NCBI GenBank assembly: GCA_965216745.1
Contig: OZ244191.1
Span: forward strand, 620,001 to 684,000
Length of the DNA stretch: 64,000 nucleotides
Source of the DNA: G965216745 sp965216745
GTDB taxonomy: Bacteria; Pseudomonadota; Alphaproteobacteria; Rickettsiales; Anaplasmataceae
Direction of reading: 5' to 3'
Positions 9,796-19,094 of the stretch are shown here, one piece after another (the first letter of the stretch is position 1; every line of letters begins with the position of its first letter). The position numbers were made by a program, and so were the translations under genes. The notes below the pieces were generated by a model. The model made no database searches. It saw nothing but the letters and a program-made list of their open reading frames with translations, and was not told the origin of the DNA.

Positions 9796-9829
9796 ATTTC
9801 AATCAAGAATTTGTATTCTTGATTGAAAT
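9796..9829. repeat. Perfect 15-bp inverted repeat
   Basis: Arms 9796-9810 and 9815-9829 are perfectly complementary around a TTGT loop. It lies between tRNA-Met and the end of htpG. No T-run follows on either strand, so it is a stable hairpin rather than a classical terminator; it may act as a 3' stabiliser or secondary stop for htpG. Confidence 0.6.
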
Positions 9830-9859
9830 AAATAAGCTTTGTTTTAGTTATCCTATTTT

Positions 9860-9889
9860 CTCAAGAGAGGCGTTGAAGCCTTTCTTGAG
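9860..9889 (-). terminator. Hairpin directly after htpG stop
   Basis: Twelve base pairs (one G-U): 9860-9871 with 9878-9889 around a 6-base loop, starting 2 bases after the htpG stop codon. There is no strong U-tract on the minus strand, so termination is likely but not certain. Confidence 0.55.
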
Positions 9890-9891
9890 TT

Positions 9892-11799
9892 TCACAGAGA
9901 ATCGAGTATAATTTTATTAAGAGTTTTTGAGAACTGTGATGTATCATTTAACTCTTCTCCTTGATTTATACAAGCTTGAGCGAAAAGTAAATTTATTACA
10001 TCTGCTCCATGATCTGTGTCTATTTTATCTGATAATTTCATTATTATTTGATGTTTCATGTTTATTTCTAAGATTTTAGATGTTTTTGTGGGAAGTTGAT
10101 TTTGTTCGAACATGAATCTTTCCATTCTCATGTCCATTGCCCCTTCTTTTGCTGAAAGGCATACCGGGCTTTCACTCAGCTTTTTTGATTCTTGTACTCC
10201 ACTTATTTTCTCTCCAAGTACTTTTTTTATGTATTCTAATATTGAATCTTTGGATTCTTTGGATACTGAGTTTTCTTGATTAGATTCTGTTTCTTCTTGT
10301 TCTTCCAAATCAATATCAGATCTAGTTATAGATTTAAACTTGACTTCTTTATATTCTGTGTTCACATTCACCCAAAAATCGTCAACAGAATCAATCATAA
10401 TTAGCACATCAATGTTTCTACTTTCAAAACCTTCTAACTGAGGACTAGATTTTGCTGATTCCAGACTATTGGCAATGAGATAATAGATATACTTTTGACC
10501 TTCTTGCATGTTATCTATATATTCATCTATGCTGACGAGTTTATTTTGTTTGTATGAGAAAAATCTACATATTGAAAGAAGTTTCTCTCTTTTATTTGTT
10601 GGCATATATTCGCACAAACCTTCTTTAAGCACTGCACCAAAAATAGACCAAAATTTGTTATCATAATCAGACTTATCGTTTTCTAATTTTTTTGATAAAC
10701 TATTTATTATCTTGTCCTCTAGCGAAGATGACACTTTAGACATAATGCTATTATGTTGTAATGTTTCTCTGCTTACATTCAATGGTAAATCTTTGCAATC
10801 TACTATTCCTCGTATGAAACGTAAGTATTGAGGAATTATCTTGACATTAGAATCAGTAATGAAAACTTTTTTTATGTGGAGACGAACAGAACATTTTCTA
10901 TCCGGATGAAATAAATCAAAAGGTTTTATTGATGGTATATAAAGTAAATTGGTGTATTCTACCAAGCCTTCATTTTTGTTATGTAATATCATCCAAGGGG
11001 ATCCACCAACATGGGCAATTCCTTGAAAGAATTTATCATGTTCTTCTGAAGTTATTTGATGTTTTGGTTTTTCCCATATAGGTGATCCTGCATTGAGTTG
11101 TTCCGATTCTCCCTTTTCGTCAATATGTTCTATAGGAAAAGGAACATAATTAGAGTATGTTGATACTAGATGTTCTAATTTGAACTTATCGGTATAATCT
11201 TTACTTTCTTCTTTTAGATGTAAGATTATAGAAGTTCCTCTAATGGTTCTGGCCTCTGGTTTTCCAGTTACTTCCTTGATGGAAAATGTTCCAATACCAT
11301 TTGATTCCCACATATATTGAGAAGAAGTATCTTTACAGGATATAACCTGAACTTTTTTTGAGACCATGAAGACAGAATAGAACCCCACACCGAACTGTCC
11401 GATCAAGCTTAAATCTTTTTTATCGTTGATGGATTCCAAGAAATTCTGGGTACCAGACCTTGCAACTGTTCCAAGATTTTTGATTAGCTCTTCTTTAGTC
11501 ATTCCTATTCCATTATCAGATATGGTAAGCAATAGTTGTTCTTTATTGGGAGTAATTGTAATTTTAAGATTATCTGCATTTGTGATTGTTGAATCAGATA
11601 TGCTTTGATATCTTAGTTTGTCTAGAGCGTCACAAGAGTTAGATATTAACTCTCGGAGAAAGACTTCTGCTTCTGAATATAGAGAGTCTATGACTATTTT
11701 CAATATACGGTCAGATTCAGTGTTAAAGTTATAAATTTGCTGTTCTTCTGGAGTTTCTTGAGAAACGCCTTTTTTGATTTCATCAATGGTTTCAGACAT
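9892..11799 (-). CDS. htpG: Chaperone HtpG (Hsp90)
   Basis: 635 residues, normal for bacterial Hsp90. The N-terminal GHKL ATPase is clear: ELISNSCDALDKLR, the DNGIGMT motif and GQFGVGFYSVFMV. The middle domain (RFIRGIVDCKDLPLNVSRETLQ) and the C-terminal dimerisation domain follow. HtpG is a cytosolic ATP-dependent chaperone that remodels client proteins, often with DnaK. The start is preceded by AGGTAGG. The gene lies downstream of rmuC on the same strand with a 108-base gap holding a possible heat-shock promoter, and ends in two hairpins. Confidence 0.97.
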   Translation of the reverse strand: MSETIDEIKKGVSQETPEEQQIYNFNTESDRILKIVIDSLYSEAEVFLRELISNSCDALDKLRYQSISDSTITNADNLKITITPNKEQLLLTISDNGIGMTKEELIKNLGTVARSGTQNFLESINDKKDLSLIGQFGVGFYSVFMVSKKVQVISCKDTSSQYMWESNGIGTFSIKEVTGKPEARTIRGTSIILHLKEESKDYTDKFKLEHLVSTYSNYVPFPIEHIDEKGESEQLNAGSPIWEKPKHQITSEEHDKFFQGIAHVGGSPWMILHNKNEGLVEYTNLLYIPSIKPFDLFHPDRKCSVRLHIKKVFITDSNVKIIPQYLRFIRGIVDCKDLPLNVSRETLQHNSIMSKVSSSLEDKIINSLSKKLENDKSDYDNKFWSIFGAVLKEGLCEYMPTNKREKLLSICRFFSYKQNKLVSIDEYIDNMQEGQKYIYYLIANSLESAKSSPQLEGFESRNIDVLIMIDSVDDFWVNVNTEYKEVKFKSITRSDIDLEEQEETESNQENSVSKESKDSILEYIKKVLGEKISGVQESKKLSESPVCLSAKEGAMDMRMERFMFEQNQLPTKTSKILEINMKHQIIMKLSDKIDTDHGADVINLLFAQACINQGEELNDTSQFSKTLNKIILDSL

Positions 11800-11831
11800 A
11801 AGTGACCTACCTCATACAATATTATATATAA

Positions 11832-11861
11832 GCATATGTGACTAAAAAAATATTTTTCAAG
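11832..11861 (-). promoter_or_regulatory. Possible sigma-32 promoter of htpG
   Basis: On the minus strand CTTGAA (from 11861) is followed by CATATG (to about 11833), similar to the alphaproteobacterial RpoH pattern CTTG-N17/18-CNTATNT, though the spacer here is 19 bases. htpG is a classic heat-shock gene, which makes the site plausible but not proven. Confidence 0.3.
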
Positions 11862-11907
11862 TCCTTGATTGGAATTATATCACAATGAAATGTGATCCTA
11901 CTGTTTT

Positions 11908-13167
11908 TTAATCATCTTCTGTTTCCCAACTTATAGATTTTTTGTTTTTTACACCCATTTCTTTCAGCTTTTCTGCGTTTTTCAAGACGCTATCTTTCCC
12001 ATACAAGGCTTTTTTTGCATCTGTGAATTTGTTTAGTGCTGATGACAATGAAGACTCCAGCTTATCCATGTAAGTGATAAAGTTTGCTATCTTGTCATAG
12101 ATTTTTCCTCCTTTTTCAGCTATTTCTTCCGCATGTAATTCTTGATTTTTCACTCTCCACATTAATTTGATTACGCTGAGAATTGCCAATATGCTACTAG
12201 GGCAGGTGATAATTATTCCATTGTCCCAAGCAAAGCGATACATATCAGAGTCTTGCTGCATTACTATGCTAAATGCGTTGTCAATTGGCATAAACATTAT
12301 TATAAAATCAAGAGAATTTATTTGATTTATTGAAAGATATTCTTTACTTGCAAGATTTTTTATGCTTGTTTTTATTGATTTTGCTAAGCTGTTTGCATGT
12401 TTTTTTCTATCTTCTTCTGAATTTGCATTAATATAATCTTCGTAGCTTTTGAATGTGGTTTTTACGTCTATAACAAGCTGTTTGTTTTCAGGTAATTTTA
12501 TTATATAGTCCGGTCTTGACTCTTGCCCAACTTGTGAAACGTAATCTATGCCTTTTTTTAACCCGGATAATTCAAGAATTCTTTGTAATATGGTTTCTCC
12601 CCAATTTCCAATAATTTTATTATTTCCTTTTAATGCATTACTTAGTTCCTTGTTGCTTTGTTCTAATGCTTTTACTTCGTTTTTTAAATTAAAAGAATCT
12701 TTTGCAGAGTTTGTTACTAATTTCTGGAAATTATGTATCTGATCCTTTAGAGGGTTGAGTGCGGAAAATATGTCTTTTTGAGCCATTTTAGTGAATTCGT
12801 TTGTTTTTGAATGTATTATTTTGTTTGCAATATTTTCGCAAGATGTATGAATTGTTTTTTCTCGTTCTATTAGAGATTTTTTCTCGGCTTCTAGTTCTGT
12901 GACTTTCATGTGTAATTGGATGTTTTGCTGTTTCAAATCTTGGTTTATATATTTTTCTTCTTTCAAAATATTGTTTTCCAAGTCATAAATTGCAATTTGT
13001 TTGTTTTTTTCAATAATCTCTTGACTAGATTGATGAGCTTGAATATTGAGTTCATTTATTTTATTTTGTTTTTCCTGATTTTGTTTTTTTAAGTTTCGAA
13101 TCTTTATAATGCTAAAAAACGCAGTATTGATTATTGCTATAAATGTCAACCAGTATACTTCTATCAT
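11908..13167 (-). CDS. rmuC: DNA recombination protein RmuC
   Basis: 419 residues. An N-terminal membrane segment (about residues 4-20) is followed by a long Lys/Glu/Gln-rich coiled coil (about 25-180) and the RmuC nuclease-like domain (NWGETILQRILE; RPDYIIKLPENKQLVIDVK; IIMFMPIDNAFS). RmuC limits recombination between inverted repeats and helps process certain DNA-protein crosslinks; its fold is restriction-endonuclease-like. The key D-x-K-type residues are in LVIDVKTTF. It is transcribed toward htpG and diverges from tatD. Confidence 0.93.
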   Translation of the reverse strand: MIEVYWLTFIAIINTAFFSIIKIRNLKKQNQEKQNKINELNIQAHQSSQEIIEKNKQIAIYDLENNILKEEKYINQDLKQQNIQLHMKVTELEAEKKSLIEREKTIHTSCENIANKIIHSKTNEFTKMAQKDIFSALNPLKDQIHNFQKLVTNSAKDSFNLKNEVKALEQSNKELSNALKGNNKIIGNWGETILQRILELSGLKKGIDYVSQVGQESRPDYIIKLPENKQLVIDVKTTFKSYEDYINANSEEDRKKHANSLAKSIKTSIKNLASKEYLSINQINSLDFIIMFMPIDNAFSIVMQQDSDMYRFAWDNGIIITCPSSILAILSVIKLMWRVKNQELHAEEIAEKGGKIYDKIANFITYMDKLESSLSSALNKFTDAKKALYGKDSVLKNAEKLKEMGVKNKKSISWETEDD

Positions 13168-13317
13168 TGATGTTGTGAAAAAATATGTTATTTAGATACT
13201 TTACCTAAAAAATAATACTATATAAAGTTTATGATTTTTCGTTATGTTTTTATTTGTGTTATGAAATAGTTTTTTGATGTATGATTGCCAATGTGGTGAC
13301 TTGTTTTTGGTGTTGTT

Positions 13318-14091
13318 ATGAATAAAATAGTAGATTCTCATTGTCATATAAATTTATTTCCGCAACAAGATATAAAAGATGTTGTTAATAGGGCTTTAAA
13401 GTCTGGTGTGGAAATAATGCAGACAGTTTGCACCAATATGGAAGAATTAGCTTCATTGATAGATTTGTCTAAACTTTATGGTTCAGTATATACCTCTGTT
13501 GGTGTTCATCCAAATGAGGCAAACAATGCATTGTCAATAAATGATATTGTTTTACCTTGTGAGAAGCATCAGAAGATAATTGGAATAGGTGAAACTGGTT
13601 TGGATTATTATAAAAAGATAATTGATCCTGAGATACAAAAGAAAAGTTTTATTACTCATATACAAGCTTCTAGGTTGACTGGTCTCCCTGTGATAATACA
13701 CAGTAGAGACGCAGATAATGATATGATTGAAATTTTACAAGAAGAACAAAGCAAAGGTGAGTTTAAAGCACTTTTACATAGTTTCGCTTCTTCTTATGAA
13801 TTATATAAAGTTGCTATAGATCTGGGTTTATATATATCGTTTTCTGGTATTGTGACATTTGATAATGCTAAGGTTGTGCAAAAAGTTGCTTCTGAAGTTT
13901 CTCGTGACAGAATTTTGTTCGAAACTGATGCACCTTATCTTGCCCCGGTCCCACACAGGGGTTTGAAGAATGAGCCTTCCTTTGTTGTACATACTATAGA
14001 TTTTGTGGCTAATCTTCGATCCGATCCAAGTATTCATATTGCTGCATATGAGAATTTTTTGAGATTGTTTTCTAGGGTCAATGTATATTAA
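13318..14091 (+). CDS. tatD: TatD-family metal-dependent deoxyribonuclease
   Basis: 257 residues, a typical TIM-barrel TatD hydrolase. Metal ligands are visible in DSHCHINLF (residues 6-14), GETGLDYY, IIHSRDAD, LHSFAS and ETDAPYLAP near residue 205. TatD enzymes degrade DNA from 3' ends and contribute to repair and DNA turnover. It starts a co-directional run with trmD, rplS and a histidine kinase. The ATG follows a GTTGTT stretch without a strong Shine-Dalgarno. Confidence 0.94.
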   Translation: MNKIVDSHCHINLFPQQDIKDVVNRALKSGVEIMQTVCTNMEELASLIDLSKLYGSVYTSVGVHPNEANNALSINDIVLPCEKHQKIIGIGETGLDYYKKIIDPEIQKKSFITHIQASRLTGLPVIIHSRDADNDMIEILQEEQSKGEFKALLHSFASSYELYKVAIDLGLYISFSGIVTFDNAKVVQKVASEVSRDRILFETDAPYLAPVPHRGLKNEPSFVVHTIDFVANLRSDPSIHIAAYENFLRLFSRVNVY

Positions 14092-14105
14092 AAATATTGT
14101 ACGAA

Positions 14106-14750
14106 ATGATAACTTTTAATGTAATAACAGCTTTTCCTGAAGTTTTTCCGGGGACTTTGGGTGTTTCTGTAATGGGCAGGGCTATAAACAAAGGTATATT
14201 AAATATTAATGTAGTTCCTCTAAGAGATTTTGCATGTGATGTTAGAATGGATGACACTCCTTATGGCGGAGGACCTGGAATGGTAATAAGGGCTGATGTT
14301 TTGGGCCATGCTTTGGATTATGTTTTAAATTCTCATATTGACACTAAAAAGATTCTCATGAGTCCTTCAGGAAAGTTGTTTGACAACAAAATGGCACTTG
14401 ACTTATCTAAGCATTGCGATATAACATTGGTGTGTGGAAGATTCGAAGGAATTGATGCCAGGGTTTTAGATTTTTACTCGTTTGATGAAATCAGTATAGG
14501 TAATTATATTTTATCTGGTGGTGAAGTTGCTGCTATGTCTCTGATTGAGGCTTGTTCCAGGTTTGTACCTGGTGTCTTAGGCAACCCTCAGAGCTTGTTT
14601 CAAGAGACTTTTTCTCTTGAGGGTTATGTTGAACATCCTCATTATACTAGACCTAGAGTTTGGAAAGGAATCGGTGTTGATCCTGTTCTGCTTTCGGGGC
14701 ATCACTTTAATATAGAGTCTTGGCGTTCTTCTAAGTATTTGAAAAAATAA
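14106..14750 (+). CDS. trmD: tRNA (guanine-N1)-methyltransferase TrmD
   Basis: The SPOUT methyltransferase that makes m1G37 in tRNAs with G36, preventing +1 frameshifting. Visible family motifs are YGGGPGMVIRADVL, LVCGRFEGIDARVL and the knot segment ISIGNYILSGGEVAA; PHYTRPRVWKG is also typical. The start at ATG 14106 (MITFNVITAFPEVFPG) fits the family; a TTG three codons upstream is possible but would add an atypical extension. It sits 14 bases after tatD and 11 before rplS, so the three form an operon. Confidence 0.95.
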   Translation: MITFNVITAFPEVFPGTLGVSVMGRAINKGILNINVVPLRDFACDVRMDDTPYGGGPGMVIRADVLGHALDYVLNSHIDTKKILMSPSGKLFDNKMALDLSKHCDITLVCGRFEGIDARVLDFYSFDEISIGNYILSGGEVAAMSLIEACSRFVPGVLGNPQSLFQETFSLEGYVEHPHYTRPRVWKGIGVDPVLLSGHHFNIESWRSSKYLKK

Positions 14751-14761
14751 GGGTTATTTGT

Positions 14762-15142
14762 ATGAGATTTGGTAATATTCTAGAAAAGTTCAATGACAAA
14801 CAAATGGAGAAGTATCCTATTGACAAATTTCCTTCTTTTCGTGCAGGTGATACGATTTCTGTTTCTTTTTCTTCTGAATCTGGAAAGCAGAGAATTCGTC
14901 CATTTTCTGGTCTATGTATTGCTAGATTCAACAAGGGTTTGCATAGCTCGTTTTTGGTCAGGAGTTCTGTTGCAATTGGTATGGCTGTTGAAAAGAGGTT
15001 TCGTTTATACTCACCCCATTTGGTAAAAATAGAAGTTTTGAAGCGTGGTAAAGTAAGAAGAGCTAAGCTTTATTATATAAGAAATCTTTTTGGAAAAGCT
15101 GCAAGAATAAAAGAGCGTAGGCAATTTGTCAATCAAAAATAA
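14762..15142 (+). CDS. rplS: 50S ribosomal protein L19 (bL19)
   Basis: 126 residues. The SH3-like core is clear: FRAGDTISVSF, PFSGLCIARFNKGLHSSF, then KRGKVRRAKLYYIRNLFGKAARIKER, the very conserved L19 C-terminus. bL19 sits at the subunit interface near the A site. As in most bacteria it follows trmD. A short upstream TTATTTG spacer gives no strong Shine-Dalgarno; the ATG fits the family start. Its last 17 bases overlap the start of the kinase gene. Confidence 0.97.
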   Translation: MRFGNILEKFNDKQMEKYPIDKFPSFRAGDTISVSFSSESGKQRIRPFSGLCIARFNKGLHSSFLVRSSVAIGMAVEKRFRLYSPHLVKIEVLKRGKVRRAKLYYIRNLFGKAARIKERRQFVNQK

Positions 15143-16439
15143 GAACATATTTTTTCTTAGAATACCATTAAGGCTTTCGATATTTTTTTTCTTTATATTG
15201 CTCCTTTCTGGCATCCTTTCTTTTTTTTGGTCTTTTCATATTTTTGAACAGGACTTTGTTCAAGAAAGGTTCCATTCTACTTCTTTTTATTTTAAAAAAG
15301 CTTTCCTGCATAGTGTATGGAGCAAATATTCGGTTGCTTTTGAATCTATATCTTCAAAAGCTTTAGATTTGAGCAGTGTGAGTTATTTTCCACTTTTTGT
15401 TGCTGACACAAAAGTATTGTTAGATTCCTACGTGCACCAGTTTGTTTTATATAATGAGGATGGTGTAGTTTTTTCTGAAATAATACATCGGCCAAAAGGT
15501 AATTTTCTATTTGTTGATGATATGCACTTAGTGGATGATTTTTACATAAAAATCACTTACACAACGGATCATCTTAGAGCTTCCATCTTAAACAATTTAT
15601 TTGCTTTAGGCTCTGTGCTAGCTTTGGTGATTGGTTTGTCTGCTTTTGTTTTATTGTACATAAGGAACATTTATCAAAAATCCATATTAATTCAATGTGA
15701 AATCAATGCTAAATTAAAAACTGCAAAAGAATCTGCTGAACAAGAAAATCTTGGAAAATCCAACTTTATTGCTAATGTTACTCACGAACTTAGAACTCCT
15801 TTAAATTCAATAATAGGTTTTTCAAAAATGATACAAGATGATGCTAACCTAAAAAAACATCATACCATAGAATATGCAAAAGAGATATATGATTCTGGAA
15901 GTCATTTACTTAGTCTAATAAATGATATTCTAGATTTTTCTAAGTATGAAGCAAATAAATTGAAAGTGGAATCTGAGGATTTTGATCTTGTTCGGGTTTT
16001 AGATTCTTGCATAGCAATGATGTCTCCTAAAGCAAAAGAGTGTAGTATCAATCTAATCAGAAAGATTAATCATAAGATGGTAGTTATGAGAGCTGACCAA
16101 AAACGTACTAAGCAAGTTTTGATTAATTTGCTATCTAACGCTATAAAGTTTACTCAAAGTGGTGGTTTTGTTGAGCTTTCTTGTGATTTTTCACATGAAT
16201 ATATTTTTATAAAAGTTTCAGATAATGGTATAGGAATAGATAACAATGATTTACCCAGAGTAATGTCATCATTTGGACAAGCAAGTTGCGCTCATCATGA
16301 AGGTACTGGTCTTGGTCTTCCTTTGAGTCAAAAACTTGTTGAATTGATGGGTGGTGAATTTATTTTAGAAACTACTAAAAACGATGGAACTACTATTACA
16401 TTGAAATTTATAAATAATTACGATGGTATAGTAGATTGA
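15126..16439 (+). CDS. Membrane sensor histidine kinase, PleC/DivJ type
   Basis: 437 residues with two membrane segments (about 13-37 and 158-185) enclosing a roughly 120-residue periplasmic sensor region. The HisKA domain has NVTHELRTPLNSIIGFS (His near 220); the ATPase domain has INLLSNAIKFT, VSDNGIGI and GTGLGLPLSQKLVELMGG. There is no receiver domain. The H-box resembles PleC/DivJ kinases that phosphorylate DivK/PleD in alphaproteobacteria; Rickettsiales often keep a single such kinase. Translation appears to start at TTG inside rplS, since no Met occurs before the first membrane helix, suggesting coupling to rplS. Confidence 0.85.
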   Translation: MSIKNKNIFFLRIPLRLSIFFFFILLLSGILSFFWSFHIFEQDFVQERFHSTSFYFKKAFLHSVWSKYSVAFESISSKALDLSSVSYFPLFVADTKVLLDSYVHQFVLYNEDGVVFSEIIHRPKGNFLFVDDMHLVDDFYIKITYTTDHLRASILNNLFALGSVLALVIGLSAFVLLYIRNIYQKSILIQCEINAKLKTAKESAEQENLGKSNFIANVTHELRTPLNSIIGFSKMIQDDANLKKHHTIEYAKEIYDSGSHLLSLINDILDFSKYEANKLKVESEDFDLVRVLDSCIAMMSPKAKECSINLIRKINHKMVVMRADQKRTKQVLINLLSNAIKFTQSGGFVELSCDFSHEYIFIKVSDNGIGIDNNDLPRVMSSFGQASCAHHEGTGLGLPLSQKLVELMGGEFILETTKNDGTTITLKFINNYDGIVD

Positions 16440-16476
16440 TTTTGTTGTATATTTTTCTTCAATGGTGTAATTCTTA

Positions 16477-16505
16477 TTGACTTTTGTCTTATTCCCTATT
16501 ATAAT
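16477..16505 (+). promoter_or_regulatory. Sigma-70 promoter for tRNA-Arg
   Basis: TTGACT (16477-16482), a 17-base spacer and a perfect TATAAT (16500-16505), with the tRNA beginning 39 bases after the -10 box. This is one of the best matches to consensus in the window. Confidence 0.7.
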
Positions 16506-16543
16506 CGAATGGAGCGTTTTTTGTATTATGCGCAACCATATAT

Positions 16544-16617
16544 GCGCTCTTAGCTCAGCTGGATAGAGCAACAGCCTTCTAAGCTGTGGGTCGGAAGTTC
16601 GAATCTTCCAGGGCGTA
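16544..16617 (+). tRNA. tRNA-Arg (TCT)
   Basis: Acceptor GCGCTCT pairs with AGGGCGT (two G-U pairs), the anticodon stem ACAGC/GCTGT encloses CTTCTAA giving TCT, and the T-arm is GGAAGTTCGAATCTTCC. CCA is not encoded. The 3' half is overlapped on the opposite strand by the end of ccmF. Confidence 0.95.
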
Positions 16618-18318
16618 CTTTTCTTTTTTATGTTTTTTTATTAATCCGCTGCTAGACATCATTATGCATCCTATCCATATCATAGAGATTCCTGGTTTAT
16701 ATTGCAACCTAACTGCTATACCTAAGTTTTCATCTATATTTCCTATCATAAGATATAAATCATAAAACAGCGAGTGACTTATTCCAGCTTCTGGAGTAAT
16801 TGTCTGTGTATTCGTATAAAATCTGCTTTCAGCATTTATTTGTTTGCTTCCGTTAAATGAAGCTATAACTGCGTGATGATTATCTCTTTCAATCACTTGA
16901 ACTTTTTCTAGTGTCAAAGTGTGACTTCCTACATTTATTGTATCATTTATATTCATGTATTTTTCTGATGCAATCTCCCAGCCTGTGGATATTGTGATTC
17001 CAATTACAAGTATTGCTATTCCAGAATGTGCCAATCTCATTGGTGATATAAAATCCTTTCTAATATTCATACATAATAAAAACAATGAACTTGCTAATGA
17101 AAATACTATTATTACATCTTTGTGATAAAATAAAATAGTTGAGATTGAAAGGGTTGTTATTAGAATTATAATGCTTTTTCTATATTCTTCTATCCCAGCA
17201 ATCAATAGAAGAGGAATTGCTATTCTGTTAAAAACTAAGTCATAGTAGGGTGCTCCTATTGATACCTTTGTTTGGTATATAATGTCTAAAATTATTGGAT
17301 ATGTGATTCCTGTTAAGATTATAGCGTATAATGTTATTAGCACTGCATTATTTAACAGTATTAATCCTGGTTGAGAAAACAGGGAGAATGATATTGGCGA
17401 GCTGTTGATTGTTTTGTATCTATGAAAAAAAAGAAATATTGAACTTGTAGATACTATTCCAATAATTATTAAGATAAAAATATATCTGTTTTCATCTATT
17501 GCAAAAGAATGTACGGATATTAACAAACCAGATCTAATAAAAAAAGTGCCTAATAAAATAGATATAAATATTATTATGCATAAAAATATGCTCCAGCTTT
17601 TTAATACATTATGTTTTGTGTTTAAGCTTATTGAATGTAGCAGTGCAATAGTCAGAATCCAAGGAAGTAGGGATAAATTCTCTACTGGGTCCCAAAACCA
17701 AAACCCTCCCCAACCAAGCTCTCTGTATGCCCACCAGGAGCCAAGCATTATACCTAAAGTTAGAATTGACCATGACTTTATTGCCCAACTTCTTATATGT
17801 GTGATTAACTCTGTATCAATTTTACCTGAAGTTAAACCAGATATTGCCAAAGCAAACAGCACAGTTGCACAACTATAACCCATATATAGAATAGGTGGAT
17901 GAATAGTTACTGCTATGTCTTGTAATAATGGATTTAATCCAATTCCCATTGAAGGCTCTATTATACTTTTAGCAAAAGGATTTGAAGTTAATATTATGTA
18001 TATTAAAAATACTGAACAAATTGCGGAATGAGTTATTATTGCAGTTTTTTTTTGTGATTCATTTTTTAGAGAAGATTTTGATAAAATTACTGTGCAAATA
18101 GATATAAGCCAGCACCAAAATAACATAGACCCTTCGTGATTAGACCAAATTGCTGATATTTTATATATTAATGGATCATTAGATGCAGAGTTTAAAAATA
18201 CAAGGCTAAATGAGAAATTACTAGAAATGAAATTATATAGCAATGAAATCAAAGAGAGTGTGATGATAAAAAAAGTTGTTAATGGAAGTGCTAATGATGA
18301 AGATAAGATTGCAAGCAA
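16579..18318 (-). CDS. ccmF: Cytochrome c haem lyase subunit CcmF
   Basis: 579 residues, a polytopic membrane protein with about 14 hydrophobic segments. The diagnostic Trp-rich WWD motif is present (ELGWGGFWFWDPVENLSLLP, near residues 200-220), with histidines in TIHPPILYMGY and others that coordinate haem. CcmF attaches haem to apocytochrome c in the System I pathway together with CcmH. It is somewhat shorter than the 640-660 residues of many homologues. The last 13 or so residues are encoded by the antisense of tRNA-Arg, so the gene has probably lost its original stop and runs into the tRNA. No other ccm gene is adjacent, which is usual in Rickettsiales. Confidence 0.92.
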   Translation of the reverse strand: MLAILSSSLALPLTTFFIITLSLISLLYNFISSNFSFSLVFLNSASNDPLIYKISAIWSNHEGSMLFWCWLISICTVILSKSSLKNESQKKTAIITHSAICSVFLIYIILTSNPFAKSIIEPSMGIGLNPLLQDIAVTIHPPILYMGYSCATVLFALAISGLTSGKIDTELITHIRSWAIKSWSILTLGIMLGSWWAYRELGWGGFWFWDPVENLSLLPWILTIALLHSISLNTKHNVLKSWSIFLCIIIFISILLGTFFIRSGLLISVHSFAIDENRYIFILIIIGIVSTSSIFLFFHRYKTINSSPISFSLFSQPGLILLNNAVLITLYAIILTGITYPIILDIIYQTKVSIGAPYYDLVFNRIAIPLLLIAGIEEYRKSIIILITTLSISTILFYHKDVIIVFSLASSLFLLCMNIRKDFISPMRLAHSGIAILVIGITISTGWEIASEKYMNINDTINVGSHTLTLEKVQVIERDNHHAVIASFNGSKQINAESRFYTNTQTITPEAGISHSLFYDLYLMIGNIDENLGIAVRLQYKPGISMIWIGCIMMSSSGLIKKHKKEKYALEDSNFRPTA

Positions 18319-18524
18319 TAATAATATGTTTTGATAAATAAAAATAATATATCTCCTGAATTATCTATAATTTACAACAATAAAAATCAAATAACAAAAT
18401 TGTATTTTTTGATTCCGAAGATGATGTCTAGAACAAATCAATATTGGAATAGTTTGTTATAATATTTGTCAATTCAATTGTATTTATGTATGATATGTAT
18501 TTCCTATGATTCTAGGTGTATACG

Positions 18525-19094
18525 ATGTATGAAATGTTAGCTAATGATATAAGGCCTGGCGACGTATTGGATTATATGGGTCAGTTATGGAAAGTTTTAA
18601 AAGCCCAACACACTAAGCCTGGAAAAGGTGGTGCATATATGCAGGTTGAAATGAAGTCTTTGCGTGATTCTATCAAAAAAAATGAGCGTATTATATCATC
18701 TAAGAAAGTTGTTAAGGCAGTAATTTTAGAAAAGGAATGTCTATATCTTTATTCTGATGCTGATACAATATCATTAATGTATAATGACACTCATGAACAG
18801 TTTTCTATACCAAACAAAATATTATTAGGTGATCCTAGGTACTTGAGCGAGGGAATGGTATTGTCAGCCTCTGAATATAACTCTGAGATAATAAGCCTAT
18901 CTCTTCCTAAGCTTGTGTCTATTGATGTTTCTGAAACTGAATCAGTAATAAAAGGTCAGACGGCTTCTTCATCTTATAAACCTGCTATTTTATCAAACGG
19001 TGTAAAAGTCTCTGTTCCTCCATTTGTTAATTCTGGAGATGTGATTGTTGTAAACACAGAAGATAATTCTTATAGCTCTAGACAAAAAAATTAA
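18525..19094 (+). CDS. efp: Translation elongation factor P
   Basis: About 189 residues. EF-P relieves ribosome stalling at consecutive prolines. The first KOW-like domain has KPGKGGAYMQVE, and with the start at ATG 18525 the modifiable lysine falls at residue 34, as in E. coli, which decides the start over a GTG three codons earlier. AGG at 18514-18516 is a suitable Shine-Dalgarno. The C-terminal OB domain (VSVPPFVNSGDVIVVNTED) is intact. Its stop overlaps the next start (TAATG). Confidence 0.95.
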   Translation: MYEMLANDIRPGDVLDYMGQLWKVLKAQHTKPGKGGAYMQVEMKSLRDSIKKNERIISSKKVVKAVILEKECLYLYSDADTISLMYNDTHEQFSIPNKILLGDPRYLSEGMVLSASEYNSEIISLSLPKLVSIDVSETESVIKGQTASSSYKPAILSNGVKVSVPPFVNSGDVIVVNTEDNSYSSRQKN

